The notes under the pieces: model-generated
Databases searched by the model: none
The model's input: the letters and a program-made list of their open reading frames with translations, nothing else
Told to the model about the DNA's origin: nothing
Position numbers and translations under genes: made by a program
Shown here: positions 53,492 to 62,996 of the stretch, piece after piece
Layout of the letters: each line of letters begins with the position of its first letter
Numbering within the stretch: position 1 is the stretch's first letter
Assembly: GCF_001590605.1 (NCBI RefSeq)
Contig: NZ_CP014504.1
Span: 558,001 to 622,000, forward strand
Source: Pedobacter cryoconitis
GTDB lineage: Bacteria > Bacteroidota > Bacteroidia > Sphingobacteriales > Sphingobacteriaceae
Reading direction: 5' to 3'
Length of the DNA: 64,000 nt

Positions 53492-54034
53492 ATGATAGCG
53501 AATTTTAATGAAGAACATGCTTTCCCGATCGGGCGTTATGTTCCAGCCGAAACTTATACACCACAATCCCTTAACTCCTGGATAAATTCTATCAAATCTC
53601 TCCCTTTGCTACTGGATTATTGTATCGAAAACCTCGATGAAGCACAATTGAATGTACCCTATAGAGAAGGGGGCTGGAATACCATACAGGTAATTCATCA
53701 TATAGCCGATAGTCATATGAACGCCTATATCAGGTTGAAACTGGCGCTGACAGAAGATCGTCCTACCATTAAACCTTATGAAGAACAACTTTGGGCAGAG
53801 TTGCCTGATGTTACGGATGTGCCTTTAAATGTTTCCATCACCCTGGTACACGCTTTACACCGCCGCTGGACATCTTTGCTATTACAAATGACAGATGAGG
53901 ACTGGAAACGTGAATATCATCATCCCGCATCTGATACTTATGTCCCATTATGGCAGATGACAAGTCTATATAACTGGCACGGCAAACACCATGCTGAACA
54001 GATCTTATCATTGCGTAAAAGAATGGGCTGGTAG
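53492..54034 (+). CDS. YfiT-like DinB-family protein (putative bacillithiol transferase/metal hydrolase)
   Basis: The 180-residue four-helix bundle starts FPIGRYVPAETYTPQSLNSW, typical of the YfiT group of the DinB/DUF664 superfamily. Three metal-binding histidines are present in conserved places: IHHIADSH and the final NWHGKHHAEQI. Members are putative bacillithiol S-transferases or metal-dependent hydrolases. It follows the response regulator by 26 bases and is convergent with the antiporter gene on the minus strand (one base gap). Confidence 0.85.
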   Translation: MIANFNEEHAFPIGRYVPAETYTPQSLNSWINSIKSLPLLLDYCIENLDEAQLNVPYREGGWNTIQVIHHIADSHMNAYIRLKLALTEDRPTIKPYEEQLWAELPDVTDVPLNVSITLVHALHRRWTSLLLQMTDEDWKREYHHPASDTYVPLWQMTSLYNWHGKHHAEQILSLRKRMGW

Positions 54035-54035
54035 C

Positions 54036-56057
54036 TTAAAGCTGCGGATAAATCAGCAGTTTAGTCTGTGACTCAAATAGATGTTCCAGTTTACGCTGCG
54101 TATAAGTAAGTGAAAGCAAGTAAGTTGTTTCCAGCTTTCTATCCAGCACAACAATCATGAAATCATCAGGCATGATCCTTTCCTTTAATTTTCTCCAGTC
54201 TTTCCAGATTTCTGTGGAATCGAATTTAAAACTGACACTCGATTTCATCAGCAGTAACGCATGTTCAATATGTTTTTTCGTAGACTCGTCACAAAAGCAA
54301 TCTACAGATAGACTCAGCTCAACACTCAGTTTACAAACCTTGGCAAGCCATACTTGCATATTCTTCTCCATTAAATAAGCTGGTGGACAAACCAATTGGA
54401 TGCTGGTATGTACAGTAATCGGCTTATGCAAATGCAGGATAAATAAATTTGCTGGTGAGTTTTCAATCAGTGCAGCAGACTTGTCTCCTAAAAACTTATC
54501 AATAACGGTGTTCTTCCTCGGCCATCCGCTAATGATAATATTCGCAGATTTTTCCTTGGCAATCCGCAGCACACCACTCGAAACGTTGTGATCCAAAGTA
54601 GCAATCACTTTGACCATCGTATCATTTCCAGAAGCATATTTGGCAGAATCATTCAGCTTTTTACGGGCGATAAGCAAGTTTGCCTGTGCATTATCACTAT
54701 CCGGCACAACTGACAATAAATTAATGGGCTGATCAGAATTCTTATCTTTAAACAATACTGCAAGATCCAGCATGGTGTTCATATTGTTGAAATCTGCAAT
54801 AGGAATTAAGATATTCTCTTGATTTTGAATCATCTCCGGCCCAGTAAGCTCTTCTTCAGAAACAATGTTCCTGCTAGCTTTCTCCGTTGCAAAAGAAGCA
54901 AATACGCAAGTAACCAGGATCAGGATAATAGTTCCGTTCAGGATATTGTCATCAATAATTTTTGCCTGGTAACCCACTAAGATAATCGCTAATGTAGCCG
55001 CCGCATGGGCACTGCTTAAACCGAAAATAAGCAAACGCTGGTTTTTAGTATACTTGAAAATCCACTGTGTTAGAGTAGCCGAAAAATATTTACCAACTAT
55101 AGCAACTACTGTTAAAGCACCAGCAACAATCAAGGCATCAGGCCCCCTGAAAAGTACACGTAAATCAACAAGCATCCCCACGCTGATCAGGAAAAAAGGG
55201 ATAAACAAAGCATTACCCACAAACTCAATTCTGTTCATCAGGATAGACGAATGGGGAATCAGCCTGTTTAAAGCCAGCCCAGCTACGAAAGCTCCGATAA
55301 TAGGTTCGATACCCGCAAGCTGCGCTAAGAAAGCAGAGAAGAAAACGACCGATAAAACAAAAATATAGTGAGAAGTCTTTTCACTTTCCAGTTTAGTAAA
55401 GAACCATTTCGCAATTTTTGGGATGACAATAAATACCGTTGCAGTAAAAATAGTCAGGGATATAGCCAGCTGAATCCAGAAAGAACTGTTCAGCTCACCC
55501 TCCACAGAACCCATAATCACGGCCAGGATAATTAACACCGCAGTATCTGTCAGAATCGTACCTCCAACAGTAACCGCTACCGCTTCATTTTTAGCAATTC
55601 CGAATTTATTGACAATAGGATAGGCTACCAGCGTATGCGTAGCAAACATGCTTGCCGTTAAAATGGAAGTCAGTAAAGAATAATGCAGCAAATAATAGCA
55701 GACCGGAAAACCAATTAAAATAGGAACAGCAAAGGTCAGAAACCCGAATATAAAACTCTTGTGCTTTTTCTTCTTAAACTCTGCCAGGTCAAGCTCAATA
55801 CCCGCAATAAACATGATGTACAATAAACCGATGGTTGCAAAAAGCTCTATCGCAGAGTTTTTCTTCAGGATATTGAAACCATTGGGGCCGATCAGGATTC
55901 CGGCGATAATAAACCCTACAATGCCAGGGATTTTGATTCTGCCCAGTAAAATCGGGGCAATCAGGATAATAAACAGTAATAAAGAAAATATCAGTACCGG
56001 ATTGGTAAAAGGAAGCTGGAACTGCTTGGTGATATGGTCAAAAATATTTGTGTGCAT
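54036..56057 (-). CDS. Cation/H+ antiporter, CPA2 family, with C-terminal UspA-like domain
   Basis: The 673-residue protein has 12-13 transmembrane helices (about 15-400): IKIPGIVGFIIAGILIGPNG, LYIMFIAGIELDLAEFKKKK (typical 'F..GlE.d'), SMFATHTLVAYPI and LFIPFFLISVGMLVDLR. The C-terminal part (about 410-673) has an alpha/beta nucleotide-binding layout like universal-stress proteins (ILIPIADFNNMNTMLDLAV, IIISGWPRKNTVIDK), suggesting regulation by a nucleotide. It lies 14 bases downstream of the CPA1 gene, probably in one transcript. Confidence 0.88.
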   Translation of the reverse strand: MHTNIFDHITKQFQLPFTNPVLIFSLLLFIILIAPILLGRIKIPGIVGFIIAGILIGPNGFNILKKNSAIELFATIGLLYIMFIAGIELDLAEFKKKKHKSFIFGFLTFAVPILIGFPVCYYLLHYSLLTSILTASMFATHTLVAYPIVNKFGIAKNEAVAVTVGGTILTDTAVLIILAVIMGSVEGELNSSFWIQLAISLTIFTATVFIVIPKIAKWFFTKLESEKTSHYIFVLSVVFFSAFLAQLAGIEPIIGAFVAGLALNRLIPHSSILMNRIEFVGNALFIPFFLISVGMLVDLRVLFRGPDALIVAGALTVVAIVGKYFSATLTQWIFKYTKNQRLLIFGLSSAHAAATLAIILVGYQAKIIDDNILNGTIILILVTCVFASFATEKASRNIVSEEELTGPEMIQNQENILIPIADFNNMNTMLDLAVLFKDKNSDQPINLLSVVPDSDNAQANLLIARKKLNDSAKYASGNDTMVKVIATLDHNVSSGVLRIAKEKSANIIISGWPRKNTVIDKFLGDKSAALIENSPANLFILHLHKPITVHTSIQLVCPPAYLMEKNMQVWLAKVCKLSVELSLSVDCFCDESTKKHIEHALLLMKSSVSFKFDSTEIWKDWRKLKERIMPDDFMIVVLDRKLETTYLLSLTYTQRKLEHLFESQTKLLIYPQL

Positions 56058-56071
56058 ATATTCATTATGAA

Positions 56072-57310
56072 TTATTTTACCAATTTGTTAACTACCTTAT
56101 TTAAGGTTAATCCCTGCACGATAATCGAAAATATAACAATGATATAACTGGCCGAAACAATCAGGGCTTTATACGGAGAATCTGGTAAAGATAAAGCAAG
56201 TGCAACAGAAATCCCGCCTCTTAATCCTGCCCAGATCAGAATGCCCAGCTTGTTATAATCAGTCTTTAAAGATCTTCTCATCAAAATACTTGGTACAGCA
56301 ATACTCAAGCCTCTGGCAATCAGTACAAAAAATACAGAAAGTAAACTAATCAACCAGTAGTTATTGAAGAAAGGAATCACTACGATTTGCAATCCAATCA
56401 TTACAAAAAGGATCGTATTCAGCAAATCATCGATTAATCCCCAAACCTTATCTAATATATCTTTAAGATCTATAGTATCCGCATTTTCTCCTAATTTCAT
56501 GTTGCTTAACATCAATCCGGCGGTAACCGCTGCCAAAGGGATAGATACGTGCAATAAACCACCGACTACAGAAATCCCCATCACCATAGCGAGCGTAATC
56601 ATTAAGATCGTTTGCAACTCATCTACCTTTTTAACCAGTCTGGTGCATAAATAACCTGAGGCCACACCCAATAATATACCGCCAAATACTTCCTGTGCAA
56701 ATAACAAAGAAGAATGTGACCAGGAAAAAGCTATATCCGTATTTTCAGTAAGCTCCCGCAGGGTTACAAATAAAAGGATACCCACACCATCATTAAACAA
56801 TGATTCACCACCAATGATGGTTTCCAGTGAAGGTGGGATTTTGGATTTCTTTAAGACTGACAATACAGCCACAGGATCGGTAGGGGAGATCAGCGCACCA
56901 AACAGGAAACAATACATTAACGGGATTTCTATATGCAAAAAAGAAGCTGCCCAGAAAAACAGAAAACCAAATATTGTTGTACATCCGATTACACCTACCG
57001 TACTCAAAATAAGTACCGGTCTTTTTTGTGCTTTAAGCTTTTCATAATCGAAATGTAATGCACTGGCGAAAAGTAAAAATGCCAGCATCACATCCAATAA
57101 GGTTTTGGTGAAATCTATACTCGAAGTAAGTTCGGAAATAAAATTATAAGCTGCCGGGAAAGTCTTTCCCGTAATCAGGATCAAGACAGAAAGGCTGATT
57201 GCAATCACCATAATACCTATCGTACCAGGTAATTTAACGTAACGGTGATTGAGGTACGAAATGAGCGCGCTGATGGTTACCAGGATGGTAATCGTAGTAA
57301 AAGTATCCAT
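56072..57310 (-). CDS. Na+/H+ antiporter, CPA1 family
   Basis: The 412-residue membrane protein has 12 helices. LFGALISPTDPVAVLSVLKK and IIGGESLFNDGVGILLFV are the CPA1 ion-site motifs (SPTDP, ESLFNDG), and IWAGLRGGISVALALSLP (family: 'W.GLRG..sla') follows. It has no long cytoplasmic tail. With the CPA2 gene it forms a two-gene antiporter unit, so this cell probably runs two related exchangers together under salt or alkaline stress. Confidence 0.92.
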   Translation of the reverse strand: MDTFTTITILVTISALISYLNHRYVKLPGTIGIMVIAISLSVLILITGKTFPAAYNFISELTSSIDFTKTLLDVMLAFLLFASALHFDYEKLKAQKRPVLILSTVGVIGCTTIFGFLFFWAASFLHIEIPLMYCFLFGALISPTDPVAVLSVLKKSKIPPSLETIIGGESLFNDGVGILLFVTLRELTENTDIAFSWSHSSLLFAQEVFGGILLGVASGYLCTRLVKKVDELQTILMITLAMVMGISVVGGLLHVSIPLAAVTAGLMLSNMKLGENADTIDLKDILDKVWGLIDDLLNTILFVMIGLQIVVIPFFNNYWLISLLSVFFVLIARGLSIAVPSILMRRSLKTDYNKLGILIWAGLRGGISVALALSLPDSPYKALIVSASYIIVIFSIIVQGLTLNKVVNKLVK

Positions 57311-57678
57311 TAATTAAATTAGGGTTTTCATCTCAATTTATTGTTTAAACCACAAAATAGGCTAAATTGTTCATTTTTGGATACATTTATTGGACTCTTT
57401 TCCTATTTAAGCACAGCAAACTAAAAGGAATTAATCCTGTTTACCAGAGAAAACCAGAAGGAATTAATCCAGCAAATACCAAAAAATCTACAAACCAATT
57501 CAGGGAGCGATAGTCAATAAGTTAAAACAAAACATTGATAAACAGTGCTTAATAAACAATCCTGTAAATCTGTTGCAGAACTAAAAAAAACGATTAATTT
57601 AGTCTGCTTGGCAGAACGCTTAAAAATAACACTGGCTGCCCTTAAAATAAGCATAAACACGATACCTAAATCAATAAA
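57311..57678. other. Intergenic region between antiporter operon and aldo/keto reductase
   Basis: This 368-base region between divergent genes must hold promoters for both. No perfect TAnnTTTG box was found; TATTTTGT at about 57354 on the minus strand is a near match. A 13-base direct repeat, AAGGAATTAATCC, occurs at 57425-57437 and 57458-57470 (start-to-start 33 bases, about three helix turns), a possible regulator site. Otherwise nothing recognised. Confidence 0.5.
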
Positions 57679-58575
57679 ATGCAATATTCAAAACTTGGAA
57701 GATCCAGTCTGGAAGTTAGTAAAATTGGATTTGGCTGTATGTCCTTAACCGGAGGCACCAGCGAAAACCAACTGATTATTGACCAGGCACTAGACCTGGG
57801 AATCAATTATTTTGATACCGCAGATCTTTATGAACATGGAGAAAATGAAACTAAAATAGGTGCATTATTGAAATCCAGGCGGGATCAGGTAATCCTGGCG
57901 ACCAAAGTTGGCAATCAGCACCGGGCTGATGGAAATGGATGGGACTGGAACCCCAGCAAAAAATATATCCTGTCCGCAGTAGAAGATAGCCTGAAAAGAC
58001 TGCAAACAGATTATATTGACCTTTACCAGTTACATGGAGGTACTATTGAAGACCCGGTTGATGAAACTATTGAAGCCTTTGAAATTTTAAAACAACAAGG
58101 TAAAATCAGGTATTACGGAATCTCTTCTATCCGGCCAAATGTGATCAGGGAATACGTACAGCGCGCTAACATAGTGAGTGTGATGATGCAATATAGCTTA
58201 CTCGACCGCAGGCCAGAAGAGGAATGCCTGGAATTGCTTCATGACCACAATATTGGTGTAGTGGGGCGCGGAAGTATTGCACAAGGCTTATTAGCAGGTA
58301 AACCCGCAGCACCTTATTTGAATTATAGCGAAGCAGAAGTTGCTCAGGCAGCAGAAGTTATCCGCTCCATTACCGATCAAAGCAGCTCTTCAGCACAAAC
58401 AGCTATTCGTTTTGTTTTACAGCATCAAGCATTGGACAGTGCAGTGATGGGAATCCGTACATTGGCACAATTAAAAGACATTGCTGCAGCAGGAGATTTT
58501 CCACCACTTTCTAACTGGGAAATTGAATTATTAATCAAAGCAGTACCTGCAGCTTACTATACAGCACACAGATAA
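57679..58575 (+). CDS. Aldo/keto reductase
   Basis: The 298-residue (beta/alpha)8 protein has GINYFDTADLYEHGENE, which contains the catalytic Asp and Tyr, VILATKVGNQ with Lys, DYIDLYQLHGGTIEDPV with His, IRYYGISSIRP, and the NADPH-site end ALDSAVMGIRTLAQLKDI. Such enzymes reduce aldehydes or ketones in the cytosol using NADPH. The substrate cannot be read. It is followed by the next gene with a one-base gap. Confidence 0.92.
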   Translation: MQYSKLGRSSLEVSKIGFGCMSLTGGTSENQLIIDQALDLGINYFDTADLYEHGENETKIGALLKSRRDQVILATKVGNQHRADGNGWDWNPSKKYILSAVEDSLKRLQTDYIDLYQLHGGTIEDPVDETIEAFEILKQQGKIRYYGISSIRPNVIREYVQRANIVSVMMQYSLLDRRPEEECLELLHDHNIGVVGRGSIAQGLLAGKPAAPYLNYSEAEVAQAAEVIRSITDQSSSSAQTAIRFVLQHQALDSAVMGIRTLAQLKDIAAAGDFPPLSNWEIELLIKAVPAAYYTAHR

Positions 58576-58576
58576 T

Positions 58577-59083
58577 ATGAAACTATCATTTGGCACAGAA
58601 GTCAATCATCAGCCTAATTATTTTCTGGAGAAAATATGGAAAGGCCTAATGCTGGGGCCTGGTAATCTGGAAGGAAGTTATCAGGATTACCAGCGCCGTC
58701 ACCTGGAGAAATTTGGGAAATGCTGGGATGGAGATACCTTCGGAGAATTCCTGGAACCAAAAATTCATACTATCCGCAGAGACTTAGACAATGAATGGCG
58801 TGCGGGAATGGAAATACAGCTCGTTATTCATCTGAATTCAACCGATGAATTTCAATTTGCACCCATCCTGAGATGTCAATCCGTACAGCGGATACAAATT
58901 GATTATTCCAATCTGATCAATGATAAAGGACCGGCTGTTTTTATAAACTATGAATTGATAGACAAAGAAACTTTAGTGCAGCTGGCTATTAATGATGGCT
59001 TTGCCACAGTAGAAGACTTTTTTCTTTACTTCAACGAAGAGTTCAGCGGGAATTTAATTCACTGGACACCATTAAAATATTGA
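58577..59083 (+). CDS. Unknown protein with ASCH/PUA-like motif
   Basis: The 168-residue protein begins LSFGTEVNHQPNYFLEKIWK. The middle has KIHTIRRDLDNEWRAGMEIQ, FQFAPILRCQSVQRIQIDY and a C-terminal FATVEDFFLYFNEEFSG, LIHWTPLKY. The 'K.HTIR....W..G..I' pattern with a following 'C..V..I.I' strand resembles ASCH/PUA-like RNA-binding folds, and related sequences exist as small hypothetical proteins in Bacteroidota and phages, as far as I recall. No function is known. It abuts the aldo/keto reductase (one-base gap), so it is probably co-transcribed. Confidence 0.6.
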   Translation: MKLSFGTEVNHQPNYFLEKIWKGLMLGPGNLEGSYQDYQRRHLEKFGKCWDGDTFGEFLEPKIHTIRRDLDNEWRAGMEIQLVIHLNSTDEFQFAPILRCQSVQRIQIDYSNLINDKGPAVFINYELIDKETLVQLAINDGFATVEDFFLYFNEEFSGNLIHWTPLKY

Positions 59084-59095
59084 AATAGCTTTAAT

Positions 59096-60952
59096 CTACC
59101 TGTAACCCATTGCCTGCAGATTAAACAATTCCGCATAACGTCCGTTTTTATCCAGCAATTGCTGATGACTTCCAATTTCTACCAGTTCTCCCTTTTCCAG
59201 CACAAGGATTCTGTCGGCCATCCTTACCGTAGAAAAACGGTGAGAAATCAATACCGCTGACTTTCCATGAGTCAGCTCAGAAAAACGTTGAAAAACTTCA
59301 TACTCGGCTCTCGCATCAAGCGCTGCAGTCGGTTCGTCCAGAATTAGCAACTGTGCATCCTTCATATAAGCCCTTGCCAAAGCCACTTTCTGCCATTCTC
59401 CGCCAGAAAGCTCCACACCCTCTGAAAATCTTTTTCCCAGCATCTGGTCATATTGCCCAGGTAATTTTTCTGCAAGCTGATCGGCCAGGCTCTGATGTGC
59501 AGCAGATTTGATTAAACTCTCATTTTCTTTCTCCTTGATATTACCAACCGCTATATTTTGAGAAAAACTCATTTGATACCGGATATAATCCTGGAAAATA
59601 ATCCCCAGGTTCATTCTTAAATCCGCAAGATCATATGCTTTTAAATCTATGCCATCCAGTAAAATCCGGCCTTCTGTAGGATCATATAAGCGCGCCAGCA
59701 ACTTAACCAATGTTGTTTTTCCAGCACCATTTTCACCAACCAACGCCAGTTTTTCGCCGGGAAACAACGTAAAACTTAAATGCCTGTTCGCCCAGCGTTC
59801 AGAATTCAGATAGCGGAAACCAACATCCTCAAAAGTAAAACCTGTTTGAATAGTCTTTGGAAACGGAATAGGTTTGTCTGCTGTAGTAATCTTTGGCATT
59901 ATCTCAAAGAATTCGAAGAAATCACGCAGATAAATAGCACCCTGGGATACCGCTGTGAAACGGGTCAGGATTCCTTCCAGTAAAGTCCTGAGCTGCCGGA
60001 AAGAACCCGCTAAAAAGGTAAGTTCCCCAATTGTTACTTTTCCTGAAACCGCGTCCAGGATAATCACTACATAAGCCCCGTAATATCCTGCCGTGCCCAA
60101 TAAGGCAAAAAACACACCCCATGCCGAACGTTGTACAGCCAATCTTTTATTCGCCTTGTAAAACCTGTCCGATAAAAGCGAAAACCGGTCAATCACAAAA
60201 CCAGAAAGATTAAATATTTTGATTTCCTTCGCTGTTTCATCACTAGCCCCCAAAAAACGCAGATAATCCAGCTCCCTTCTTTCGGGCGTCTGGCCTCTGG
60301 TTAACGCATAACTTTGATCGTTAAAATAAGACTCCCCCAAAAAAGAAGGCAGAATGGCCACGAATAAAAGTAAAATCAACCATGGATTAAATACAATCAG
60401 GCCCGCTGCAAGAAAGCCCATCGTAATCAGATCCTGTAACTGGCTCATCACCTGCGAAAGTAAAATTGTACGTCCCACAGTTTGCTGCCTGGCCCGTTCC
60501 AGTTTATCATAAAAAATAGAATCTTCAAACTGATCCAGATCGAGCGTAGCGGCATGCTCCATGATCTGTACAGAAGTATGTTTAGAAAAAAGATCTCCCA
60601 ATAAACTGTCCAGTAGCGAGATCGCTCTGCTCAATAAATCTGAACAAATAGCCAATGCAAATTCCAGCGCAATCAATTCCCACAAATAAGTCAGATCATG
60701 CTGTTGTGGCGTTTTACTGAATAAGATCACCTGATCGATAATCAATTTACCCACATATAACATCGCCAGCGGAGTTGCTGACCGCGCTATCCGCAAAAAC
60801 AAGTTTGAAATGGTCATCCGGGGGCTTGTTTGCCAGACCATTTTAAAGAATTCCGGCAAATTACCTAAAGCTGCAAGTCTTTCTTTGAGCGTTAAACTTT
60901 CTTTTTTGGAATTCTGAAGAGAAGATTTATTGAACAACCTGTTTGTCGCCAT
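59096..60952 (-). CDS. ABC exporter, fused membrane and ATPase domains
   Basis: The start ATG 60952 (MATNRLFNKSSLQ) gives about 618 residues and overlaps the phosphoesterase stop by 26 bases; an earlier start at 60997 is possible but would overlap more. An N-terminal six-helix membrane domain (about 50-340) is followed by an ATPase with Walker A GENGAGKTTLVK, Q-loop IIFQDYIRYQ, signature LSGGEWQ (LSGGE in place of LSGGQ), Walker B LLILDEPTAALD and switch His in LISHRFST. It works as a homodimer or with a partner. Direction is probably export; the substrate is unknown. Confidence 0.9.
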   Translation of the reverse strand: MATNRLFNKSSLQNSKKESLTLKERLAALGNLPEFFKMVWQTSPRMTISNLFLRIARSATPLAMLYVGKLIIDQVILFSKTPQQHDLTYLWELIALEFALAICSDLLSRAISLLDSLLGDLFSKHTSVQIMEHAATLDLDQFEDSIFYDKLERARQQTVGRTILLSQVMSQLQDLITMGFLAAGLIVFNPWLILLLFVAILPSFLGESYFNDQSYALTRGQTPERRELDYLRFLGASDETAKEIKIFNLSGFVIDRFSLLSDRFYKANKRLAVQRSAWGVFFALLGTAGYYGAYVVIILDAVSGKVTIGELTFLAGSFRQLRTLLEGILTRFTAVSQGAIYLRDFFEFFEIMPKITTADKPIPFPKTIQTGFTFEDVGFRYLNSERWANRHLSFTLFPGEKLALVGENGAGKTTLVKLLARLYDPTEGRILLDGIDLKAYDLADLRMNLGIIFQDYIRYQMSFSQNIAVGNIKEKENESLIKSAAHQSLADQLAEKLPGQYDQMLGKRFSEGVELSGGEWQKVALARAYMKDAQLLILDEPTAALDARAEYEVFQRFSELTHGKSAVLISHRFSTVRMADRILVLEKGELVEIGSHQQLLDKNGRYAELFNLQAMGYR

Positions 60953-62063
60953 GCTTACAAAAATACGTAAACTCTTCGAACAGACTGGCATCTTCACCTG
61001 GTTTCAACCCCTCATGCGGAATGGCATAGTATTTTCCATTGATTTGATGTCCCAGCTCAGTTTTCTCAATTTCCAGATTTAAGAAACCATGCTGCATTGT
61101 ACATGCATTTTCTAAAGTAACGTGATCAAAAAGGTCGCTTTTATCCGTAAACTCGAGGTCATCACTCTCCACTAACCAGTGCATCTCGTCAAAACCGCCC
61201 GCACCACAAACGATAAATGGAACTACTTCTCCATTCGCATAAGTTTTATTAAAGCGCTGATAATTATGTACATGTCCACTTAATACAAGATCTGGTGTTA
61301 CCCCTGCAGCCTCAAAACAATCTTCCAAGAAATTAATCATTGGTAAACTGGAGCTATGGTTAAAATCTGCCGAATAAGGTGCATGGTGAACACAAACTAC
61401 AATTGCTTTCTCTGCACGTTCAGTAGCAGCCTGTTTCAACTCCTCAATAAACCATCGTTTTTGTTCTTCAGTAATGACCCCGAATTTAGGGACATTGCTA
61501 TGCAGGCCTATAATATTAGCCAATGGCGTTTGTAAAGTCCAGTACACATGAGGCTGCATTCCACTCATACGATTTAGTTTAGTACCGAAAGGGACCGGTC
61601 TTGGCGTCTTTCCGCAAAACACACTCGTAAAGGAAGCAAGACTTGAATAAGGTGTTTTTACATTCGGGTTTACATCACTATCATGGTTACCCGCAATGGC
61701 ATAAATCGGAGCAGGATAGTCTTTATAGGGGATGAAAAATTGGCGCTCGTACTGTTCAGCTTCTCCAAAATGATAGACAATATCACCCACATGGTAAAGA
61801 AACAGCGGCTGATCTGCCGGGCTTTTAGCCTGATGATATTGCTTGCTCATTTCTTCTGCAATAAGCTTTTGAAAAGAAGGGGACTTTAATCCTCCTGTAT
61901 CACCAGCAATCTGGAAGACCATTTTATGAGGATCAGGCAAAGTTAATCCTGAATTTAACCGGTAAGGATATTCTCCGAACGGTTCCGGCAGCGGCTGAAA
62001 TTTATAGGTATCGTCTGGTTGGTTTAATTTAAATAAAGGTGTTTTTCTATTTTCTGATGACAT
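60927..62063 (-). CDS. Calcineurin-like metallophosphoesterase
   Basis: The 378-residue protein has metal motifs in order: QIAGDTGG (Asp), YHVGDIVYHFGEAEQYERQF (GD), PIYAIAGNHDSD (GNHD), CVHHAPY (His) and LSGHVHNYQRF (GHxH). It has no signal peptide. The layout is like purple-acid or cAMP-type phosphatases. It is encoded between the DUF47 gene (6-base gap) and the ABC exporter, in one apparent operon. Confidence 0.88.
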   Translation of the reverse strand: MSSENRKTPLFKLNQPDDTYKFQPLPEPFGEYPYRLNSGLTLPDPHKMVFQIAGDTGGLKSPSFQKLIAEEMSKQYHQAKSPADQPLFLYHVGDIVYHFGEAEQYERQFFIPYKDYPAPIYAIAGNHDSDVNPNVKTPYSSLASFTSVFCGKTPRPVPFGTKLNRMSGMQPHVYWTLQTPLANIIGLHSNVPKFGVITEEQKRWFIEELKQAATERAEKAIVVCVHHAPYSADFNHSSSLPMINFLEDCFEAAGVTPDLVLSGHVHNYQRFNKTYANGEVVPFIVCGAGGFDEMHWLVESDDLEFTDKSDLFDHVTLENACTMQHGFLNLEIEKTELGHQINGKYYAIPHEGLKPGEDASLFEEFTYFCKHGDKQVVQ

Positions 62064-62069
62064 GCTTAT

Positions 62070-62711
62070 TTATGCGTTTTTAATCAGGATAGCCTCGAGC
62101 ACATTCGCTGCATCATCGCATTTATCGGTAGCCATCTCCAGGGTCTGGAGAATCTCTTTTTGCTTGATGAGCTCGATCGCATCTGTTTCTGAGATAAACA
62201 AACGGGCGATGGCAGTGTTGCAAAGAAAATCTGCCTGGCTCTCTCCCTTATTAATTCTTAAACAAACATCAGCAATAATATTGGTATTTTTGAAATTACG
62301 GAGTTCCATTATCGCTAATTCCAGATCTTTGGACATTTCTGTGATTAACTTGGCCAGATGTACAATTTCCTGACTAAAAACAGTGACTTTATACAATTCA
62401 ATATTTAAAGAAGTCGCGTAGATATAATCCGCCACATCATCTAGCGCACTTACTAAAGCATGAATATCTTCTCTGTCAAAAGGAGTGATGAAATTTTTGC
62501 TCAACTCCAGGAAAATTGAATGTGTAATATCATCTCCAGCCTGTTCCAGCCTTTCCGTTTCTCTGAATTGTGCAATCTGCTGCTCCTGGTCCTCAGTCGT
62601 TACCGTTAATAAAAGGCTTTGGGAGATCTTAACCAGATTTTTAGCATCCTGCTCAAACAGTGGCTGGAATTTTTTGTCTTTCGGACTGAAGAAGTTGAAT
62701 ACAGAATTCAT
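62070..62711 (-). CDS. DUF47/PhoU-like protein
   Basis: The 213-residue all-helical protein has the family pattern: FNFFSPKDKKFQPLFEQDAK start, ETERLEQAGDDITHSIFLEL (family: 'E..gD..t..i'), ITPFDREDIHALVSALDDVADYIYA, and the end DKCDDAANVLEAILIKNA. PhoU-like DUF47 proteins usually sit beside a PiT phosphate transporter and control it. No such transporter is visible here; instead a metallophosphoesterase and an ABC exporter follow. The transporter may lie elsewhere. Confidence 0.9.
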   Translation of the reverse strand: MNSVFNFFSPKDKKFQPLFEQDAKNLVKISQSLLLTVTTEDQEQQIAQFRETERLEQAGDDITHSIFLELSKNFITPFDREDIHALVSALDDVADYIYATSLNIELYKVTVFSQEIVHLAKLITEMSKDLELAIMELRNFKNTNIIADVCLRINKGESQADFLCNTAIARLFISETDAIELIKQKEILQTLEMATDKCDDAANVLEAILIKNA

Positions 62712-62780
62712 CGGAATGGGGTTTCTGTAAAAATAAAAAGGTAATGTTAAGTCTTCATCAACTCTGTATGAGATTAGCTA

Positions 62781-62996
62781 TCAGGCAATAAGTTTCTGTA
62801 TAGCGGCTTCGGGGATTAAAGTCGGGTCCTTGAATTGTTTGTTTAGTAAACCTCTGCTAATGCGGACTGTACGCGTTGTAGTGACGATAACCGCACCAGA
62901 TTTGGTATAACTATGGGACACATAAGATCCGATTGAAGGATCAAACAACTGAATTCTAAAAAGTAGTTCGTGGAAAATGAAAATGGGTATCGGCAC
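62781..62996 (-). CDS. Small unknown protein
   Basis: A frame of 71 codons begins with GTG at 62996. RIQLFDPSIGSYVSHSYTKS and VIVTTTRTVRISRGLLNKQF give a protein-like composition with alternating beta-like segments and no stops. It lies between the DUF47 gene and the kup promoter, in the same direction as DUF47. I do not recognise a family; it may be a conserved short hypothetical protein or a chance frame. An ATG start is lacking. Confidence 0.4.
   Translation of the reverse strand: MPIPIFIFHELLFRIQLFDPSIGSYVSHSYTKSGAVIVTTTRTVRISRGLLNKQFKDPTLIPEAAIQKLIA

Noticed and set aside
57545..57748. 67-codon plus-strand frame before the aldo/keto reductase
   Set aside because: It overlaps the reductase start in another frame and has no recognisable motif.
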